Of a stretch of 64,000 nt of DNA, positions 58,661 to 64,000 are shown in pieces (the first letter of the stretch is position 1; the number at the start of each line of letters is the position of its first letter). The DNA is from Cyclina sinensis. Taxonomy: Eukaryota; Mollusca; Bivalvia; Venerida; Veneridae. The notes under the pieces were generated by a model, which saw only the letters and a program-made list of their open reading frames with translations, ran no database searches and had not been told where the DNA came from. The DNA is taken from contig JAAONU010000016.1 of NCBI GenBank assembly GCA_012932295.1, positions 31,991,290 through 32,055,289 of the forward strand, given 5' to 3'. Position numbers and translations under genes: made by a program.

Positions 58661-60234
58661 GAAATGCTTTTATATCACTGAGTTTTTGTGCTGATCTATC
58701 AGTTTTTGTTTTATATATGGCATTAAAAGTGTAATTTTTTACTACAAAGAAGTTTTCTAGATGAAAATATCTTATGTGAAAATTTGTTATAATTTGTGCT
58801 GGACTGTGTAAAATAGATTATCATTCTAGGGCTTAGTGCAGAAAACAAGCTTATCTTGACTGTATAAAGAGACAGATGCAAGGTTTTGGTACCAGATCTT
58901 TAAAATGTCTTGCATATATTATACTTGGAGAAATGGGAACATTTAAGATAAACCAGTGAGAAAAAAGAATGTTTACACTGTGTTCATACAATTCTTTTGT
59001 CATTGTCATTTTTTGGAATTTTCACAAGCTTGACTTTGTCACAGTTTGACACAAACAGCAGTGACATTGTAGCTGGTATGAAATGACATTTATATTATTA
59101 TTAGATAGTGACAGACCTTGATTTTAAAAAAACAACCTGAAATGGGAGGATGATATATTGATTTGGTGAAAAATAACTTAAGTAATGTATACCTTTAACA
59201 CCATTTGGGCTTTATGCAAAATTATTGTTACTAAATTTAGAACAAGTAGTTTCAATATTTTTGTACTAGGCACTTAAATTGATAATTCGTAAACACAACA
59301 TTTTTTTTACAGGGCACTTGAATTGACAAAAGTTCTTAAATACGAAATAAATGGTCATCAAGTTTTACATATAGTTGGTATACTGTGTCTTACAGTATAA
59401 ACCAGTTTTATATACAGGTAATGTTACTATGGACTGGTTTTTGAAATGCCGAGTTGAGAAGTGATGTAGAATTTGAAGTCTCCTGGAGCAGACTTGTATT
59501 AATCAGAAATAGATAATGGGGTGACTTTTTACAAGGACACTTTCCTGTTAAATATATACATGTACTCATTTTTGTGACAAAAGATATTCATCGTATTTCT
59601 TGTACGATCATTTAATAGGATGTAATTTTATCACCTATTTTGAAGTATAATGGAGAAAAAAGGACATAGTTTGCCTAGTAAATGACAGAATAATTTTTTA
59701 GGCTGAATATACAAGGGCTGTTGTTACTGTCGGGTTGATAAATAATTATACGTCAGCTTGGTGGAAGGAAGTTTTGGGATTTGTTGGCATTTATGTTACG
59801 AAGGTTGCTGAATTATGCATGCTGTTCTTTGAGTGTTTGAAAGGAGGGCATCTCTTGTCATTTATTACAAAAGCTGAATTTTATGCAGTAAATATTAAAT
59901 TATGTTGGGGAAAAGTTGTTTCCAGTAAGTTTGCAACAAAGACTGCTTGATTTTATGTTTTTGAGCAAAAATAATTATGATTTTCGTCACCGATGTTTTT
60001 GCATGTTTAAATTTGCCACAAAACTTGTATATTTTATCGCGAATGACAAAGGTCATGTGGGGGTGATGTTTTGTTATTTGATCGAAGATATTTTGTGGTG
60101 AATGATTTACTGGTGTGTAGTCTTCAGGTTTTATTTGCATCTCTGAAAAGTTGAACTTACCTTTTCAGAGAAAAAAAGAAAATTGTTGGCAATTGAACGA
60201 AATTAAAACACTATCAAAATGAAACCACTTGTTT
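58661..60234. other. AT-rich stretch, no feature recognised
   Basis: May be the distal part of a long FAM193A 3' UTR (AATAAA near 59345). Small open frames near 59735-60140 lack any recognisable domain. Confidence 0.4.
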
Positions 60235-61441
60235 GGTTTATGTTGTACCATATAGCCACCATTGAGCAACAAGCTATACCTAGAGGTTTATGTTGTACCA
60301 TATAGCCACCATTGAGCAACCAGCTATACCTAGAGGTTTATGTTGTACCATATAGCCACCATTGAGCAACCAGCTATACCTAGAGGTTTATGTTGTACCA
60401 TATAGCCACCATTGAGCAACAAGCTATACCTAGAGGTTTATGTTGTACCATATAGCCACCATTGAGCAACCAGCTATACCTAGAGGTTTATGTTGTACCA
60501 TATACCCACCATTGAGCAACAAGCTATACCTAGAGGTTTATGTTGTACCATATAGCCACCATTGAGCAACAAGCTATACCTAGAGGTTTATGTTGTACCA
60601 TATACCCACCATTGAGCAACAAGCTATACCTAGAGGTTTATGTTGTACCATATACCCACCATTGAGCAACAAGCTATACCTAGAGGTTTATGTTGTACCA
60701 TATAGCCACCATTGAGCAACAAGCTATACCTAGAGGTTTATGTTGTACCATATACCCACCATTGAGCAACAAGCTATACCTAGAGGTTTATGTTGTACCA
60801 TATACCCACCATTGAGCAACCAGCTATACCTAGAGGTTTATGTTGTACCATATACCCACCATTGAGCAACAAGCTATACCTAGAGGTTTATGTTGTACCA
60901 TATAGCCACCATTGAGCAACAAGCTATACCTAGAGGTTTATGTTGTACCATATACCCACCATTGAGCAACAAGCTATACCTAGAGGTTTATGTTGTATTG
61001 TACCATATACCCACCATTGAGCAACAAGCTATACCTAGAGGTTTATGTTGTACCATATACCCACCATTGAGCAACAAGCTATACCTAGAGGTTTATGTTG
61101 TACCATATAGCCACCATTGAGCAACAAGCTATACCTAGAGGTTTATGTTGTACCATATAGCCACCATTGAGCAACAAGCTATACCTAGAGGTTTATGTTG
61201 TACCATATAGCCACCATTGAGCAACAAGCTATACCTAGAGGTTTATGTTGTACCATATAGCCACCATTGAGCAACCAGCTATACCTAGAGGTTTATGTTG
61301 TACCATATAGCCACCATTGAGCAACAAGCTATAGAGGTTTATGTTGTACCATATAGCCACCATTGAGCAACAAGCTATACCTAGAGGTTTATGTTGTACC
61401 ATATACCCACCATTGAGCAACAAGCTATACCTAGAGGTTTA
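60235..61441. repeat. Tandem repeat, 50-bp unit, about 24 near-identical copies
   Basis: The unit is GGTTTATGTTGTACCATATA, then GCCACCATTGAGCAACAAGC, then TATACCTAGA. The copies differ mainly by TATAGCC/TATACCC and CAACAAG/CAACCAG. Two irregular copies exist: one with five extra bases near 60993 and one missing six bases near 61333. The very low divergence points to recent expansion or continuing homogenisation. Confidence 0.95.
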
Positions 61442-62912
61442 TTTCCCCTTATTTAGTTTTCAGAATGTCAGACAAATCAAGTGTAAGTTACTAGATGGTA
61501 TCCATTTACTGTCCTCGGGATGACTGCCTAAAGGTTGCTGACTGGCAAACTACTTACTAACTTGAGTCTGTAGATGATGCCTCGGTTCCACGTAGATAGA
61601 GCCATTTAATAAAGTTGAGGTCCAGCAGTGGTACTTGACATCAACGATTTTGAAGAGCTAATTAAGATAACAGGAAAACTGTCGCTGGACTTCCAGAAAC
61701 TGTCAGGCACACCAGAAACCTGCAAAGGAATAGTTTAACACTGATAATAGGTCATAATTTTATGTGTTAGGAAATCTTGTCAGAATGTTTCTCTTTTATG
61801 AACATTCAGTAGAATTCTATTTCACATGACTACTTCTTATATAATGCGATATATTTGAGGATGTCTCATTTTATCAGCTTTATTTTTACCTGAACATCGC
61901 AGATCTCTAAATCTTAATTGAAGTAGTATAAATTACAAAACTTATTTCAGATCAAGACATGCATTTCCTCACTACAGTTTTTAGTCTGTGTATTCATAGA
62001 TTAAAAATCAAAGTAATGAAGTAATGATAAGTACTGTTCCTTGCACTAATAAAGACATAAATTACTTGATTTTTTGTATTGCCACTGATTAATGGTGGCT
62101 TTTCATGCTTCTCAAAGGGAGAACATAGTCAGCAACTTTACCATCAGTTTTGTTTTGTCCAGAGTGTATGAAGGGATTTACTTCACATGTCATAAGATGA
62201 TAAAGACATTGAGAGTAAGTGCAATGCACCTTCACTCGTCATGTCTAATTTTCTCATTATCTCCCCTTAGTACATTTTTCCTTGTCTGGAGCATATCTCT
62301 AAAATGAAGAAGGACTGCAAGGGAGTGCAGTTTTCAAGAACCATAACTAGCTGCCCCCATTTTTGAGTTATTTCCCTTTATAAGTTTTGTTATTATGTTG
62401 TCCTAGGCATAACTGTAAAATTGCAAATGGGATTTAGTTGATATTGATGATAGTGATAGTGTAAACATGAAGTGCAGTGTTGAATAATTGTAACTGCCAT
62501 ACCCCATTTTTCAGTTATGTCCCTTTGTTACAATTTTTAATGCTTGTTGGATTTTGTCCAGAGTTTATTTCAAAAACCAATGAAGGAATTAGCTGTAAAC
62601 TTCGTACAATGATCGAGGACAATGAGAGTAATTGCTTAGAGATTATATATTTTGTATTTATTATACTTCACGTAGACTTTTTACTGTATAGCCTAATGTT
62701 ACGTCACATGGTGTTACTTCGATCTATCGTCCTGGAAATGAATATCACACGGTCAATATTTTTTTGCAATGTTCGCCAGGGGTGAGTAATCTATATAGGT
62801 TTAAGAAAACGTAATGTTCTAATTCTCTCTCCTGGCCGCTCGGATCTGTGTGCCTCAGACGCTTGCAATGTGCACTACAGTGTATAAAGCGTCTTGCAAC
62901 ACAGACTAGCTG
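61442..62912. other. Intergenic stretch with dispersed repeats
   Basis: Repeat-derived segments of the 'TTGTCTGGAGCATA ... CAAGAACCATAACT' type lie at about 62270-62640. The rest is unassigned. No gene is seen. Confidence 0.45.
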
Positions 62913-63223
62913 TTAGGACCGGATGTGGTCCAGTGGTAACGCGCTGGACGTAAACCAGGGGTCCCGAGTTTGATCCCCTGCTCCTCCACTAACATTACTA
63001 ATAGTATTTCGGATGAGACGTTAAATCTAGGTCCCACGTATCAGTGCTAAACACTGAGCATGCAAAAGAACCAGGGGTGTCTCTGGAATAGGATGCTTTC
63101 TGTATCTTGCACTACTCCCACAACATAAAATAACCAGTCTCTTCGGGGGCGGGGGGGGGGGGGGGGGGGGGTGCGTCGGTCACATGAGCAACCGGTACCG
63201 ACGATAAATAAGCTCAGATAGAG
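62913..63223 (+). mobile_element. tRNA-derived SINE with 10-bp target duplication
   Basis: A Pol III A-box-like TGGTCCAGTGG (62926-62936) and B-box-like GAGTTTGATCC (62966-62976) lie in a tRNA-like head. A core with GGATGAGACGTTAAATC follows, resembling a conserved central domain known from animal SINEs. Then comes a long G-run and a short tail. AGACTAGCTG flanks the copy at 62903-62912 and 63224-63233, which fixes its length at 311 bp. Confidence 0.85.
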
Positions 63224-63379
63224 AGACTAGCTGACCAAACGTCTTGATAACACAGACTTACCAAACGACAATTGATGATAAAATGGCCGTGAAAAATTAC
63301 ATTGAAATATTGGTTCTGCCTCAGGTGTTATTTCAGTTCTCAGGTTGCTAATATGCACTATTACCCCGAGAGACATGTG

Positions 63380-63664
63380 TTATTTTTATAGTAGCATAGT
63401 TTAGAAGACCTTCACCAGGTTTGAACAAATTATGTCCCTAGGGTCAAAACTGGCCCCGCCCAGGGGTCTTATTTATTTTGAATATATTTTTTTTGAAAAT
63501 CTTGTCAGAAATCATGGGCTGTAGAACTTGGATCTTTGGTACGTAGCACTGTATAATTGACCTTTACAAAGATTGTTCAAGTTATCTCCATAGGGTTAAA
63601 ATTGAATCCTGCCTGGGATCACTTAACTTATATAAACTTACAAGGAAAAACAAATAATTCCCTT
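63380..63664. repeat. Dispersed repeat
   Basis: Contains TTATGTCCCTAGGGTCAAAACTGGCCC-type sequence and a related partner block (TCTCCATAGGGTTAAAATTG), as in a degenerate two-unit repeat. No coding sign. Confidence 0.45.
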
Positions 63665-64000
63665 TCTTACCTCGATCTATCGACCAACTTCTTTGATTTT
63701 GCAGCTACAGTATGGAAATTTGAACTATACTTACAATTTTGCATGCTGATTTCAAATGCAACCTAAGCCAACATTTACCTTTACCTGTTGCCCATCTGTT
63801 TTTACAGCTACAGTACTGAAATTTGAACTATAGTTATTATTATGCATGTAAAATTAAACTTTTACCTTAGCCAACATAACCTTGACCTCCTGACCTACTT
63901 TCTTGTTTTAGAAGATGGAGTATTAAAATTTGAACTTTTCTTATAATTTTGCAAGTAGTTTTCAGCTGATCCTTAGCCGACATTGACCTTGACCTACTGA
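63665..64000. repeat. Tandem repeat, about 112-bp unit, three copies to the window edge
   Basis: Each unit has a TTTTGCAGCTACAGTATGGA-like start, AATTTGAACTATA in the middle and TTAGCCAACATT with a CCTTGACCT end. It continues past the window end. Confidence 0.7.

Noticed and set aside
60235..61441. Possible CRISPR-like array
   Set aside because: The whole 50-bp unit repeats with no unique spacers, and the window is animal DNA. It is a minisatellite.
63146..63171. G-run as an independent telomere-like or regulatory element
   Set aside because: It lies inside the SINE defined by its target duplication and is better seen as part of that copy.

Overview
The window is nuclear DNA from an animal, most likely a bivalve mollusc. 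Its one host gene is split by introns with GT/AG borders. The introns hold dispersed repeats of a kind I associate with bivalve genomes, plus MITEs, tRNA-derived SINEs and minisatellites. The species cannot be fixed from the sequence.

Region 1 (1-11221, minus strand) is a nearly complete Ty3/gypsy LTR retrotransposon cut by the left edge of the window. Read on the minus strand it has a 1831-bp 5' LTR (9391-11221), a tRNA-Leu primer-binding site, gag, pol in the -1 frame (protease, reverse transcriptase, RNase H, integrase), a third gene in the env position, a polypurine tract, and 302 bp of the 3' LTR. The LTR copies differ at one of 302 comparable bases, so the insertion is young. The third gene is the most unusual item in the window. 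It encodes an N-terminal Cys/His zinc-finger region, a long Ser- and Lys/Glu-rich nuclear-type linker, and a C-terminal KCTD/potassium-channel-T1-type BTB domain. It is split into two reading frames at a 13-A run. It opens directly after a strong 3' splice site, and a good donor inside gag would join it in phase, as in a spliced env message.

Region 2 (11222-16651) is gene-poor. It has a 54-bp tandem repeat and a dead non-LTR retrotransposon (LINE) carrying a MITE flanked by TTAA.

Region 3 (16652-57344, plus strand) is a FAM193A-type gene. I resolve 23 coding exons totalling 5109 nt, which is 1702 codons plus the stop, and phase is kept at every junction. The protein has a basic N-terminus like that of vertebrate FAM193A, repeated C-x-C-x2-C motifs, a long coiled coil, a glutamine run, and the conserved FAM193 C-terminal domain. 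Its introns hold most of the repeats: a 27/54-bp satellite, nested DNA transposons, MITE pairs in opposite orientation, a 146-bp tandem array, a fold-back element with arms of about 475 bp, and a hAT-type element with a perfect 8-bp target duplication.

Region 4 (57345-64000) holds the 3' UTR, a hAT-like MITE, about 24 near-identical copies of a 50-bp repeat, a tRNA-derived SINE with a 10-bp target duplication, and dispersed repeats. I see no second host gene.
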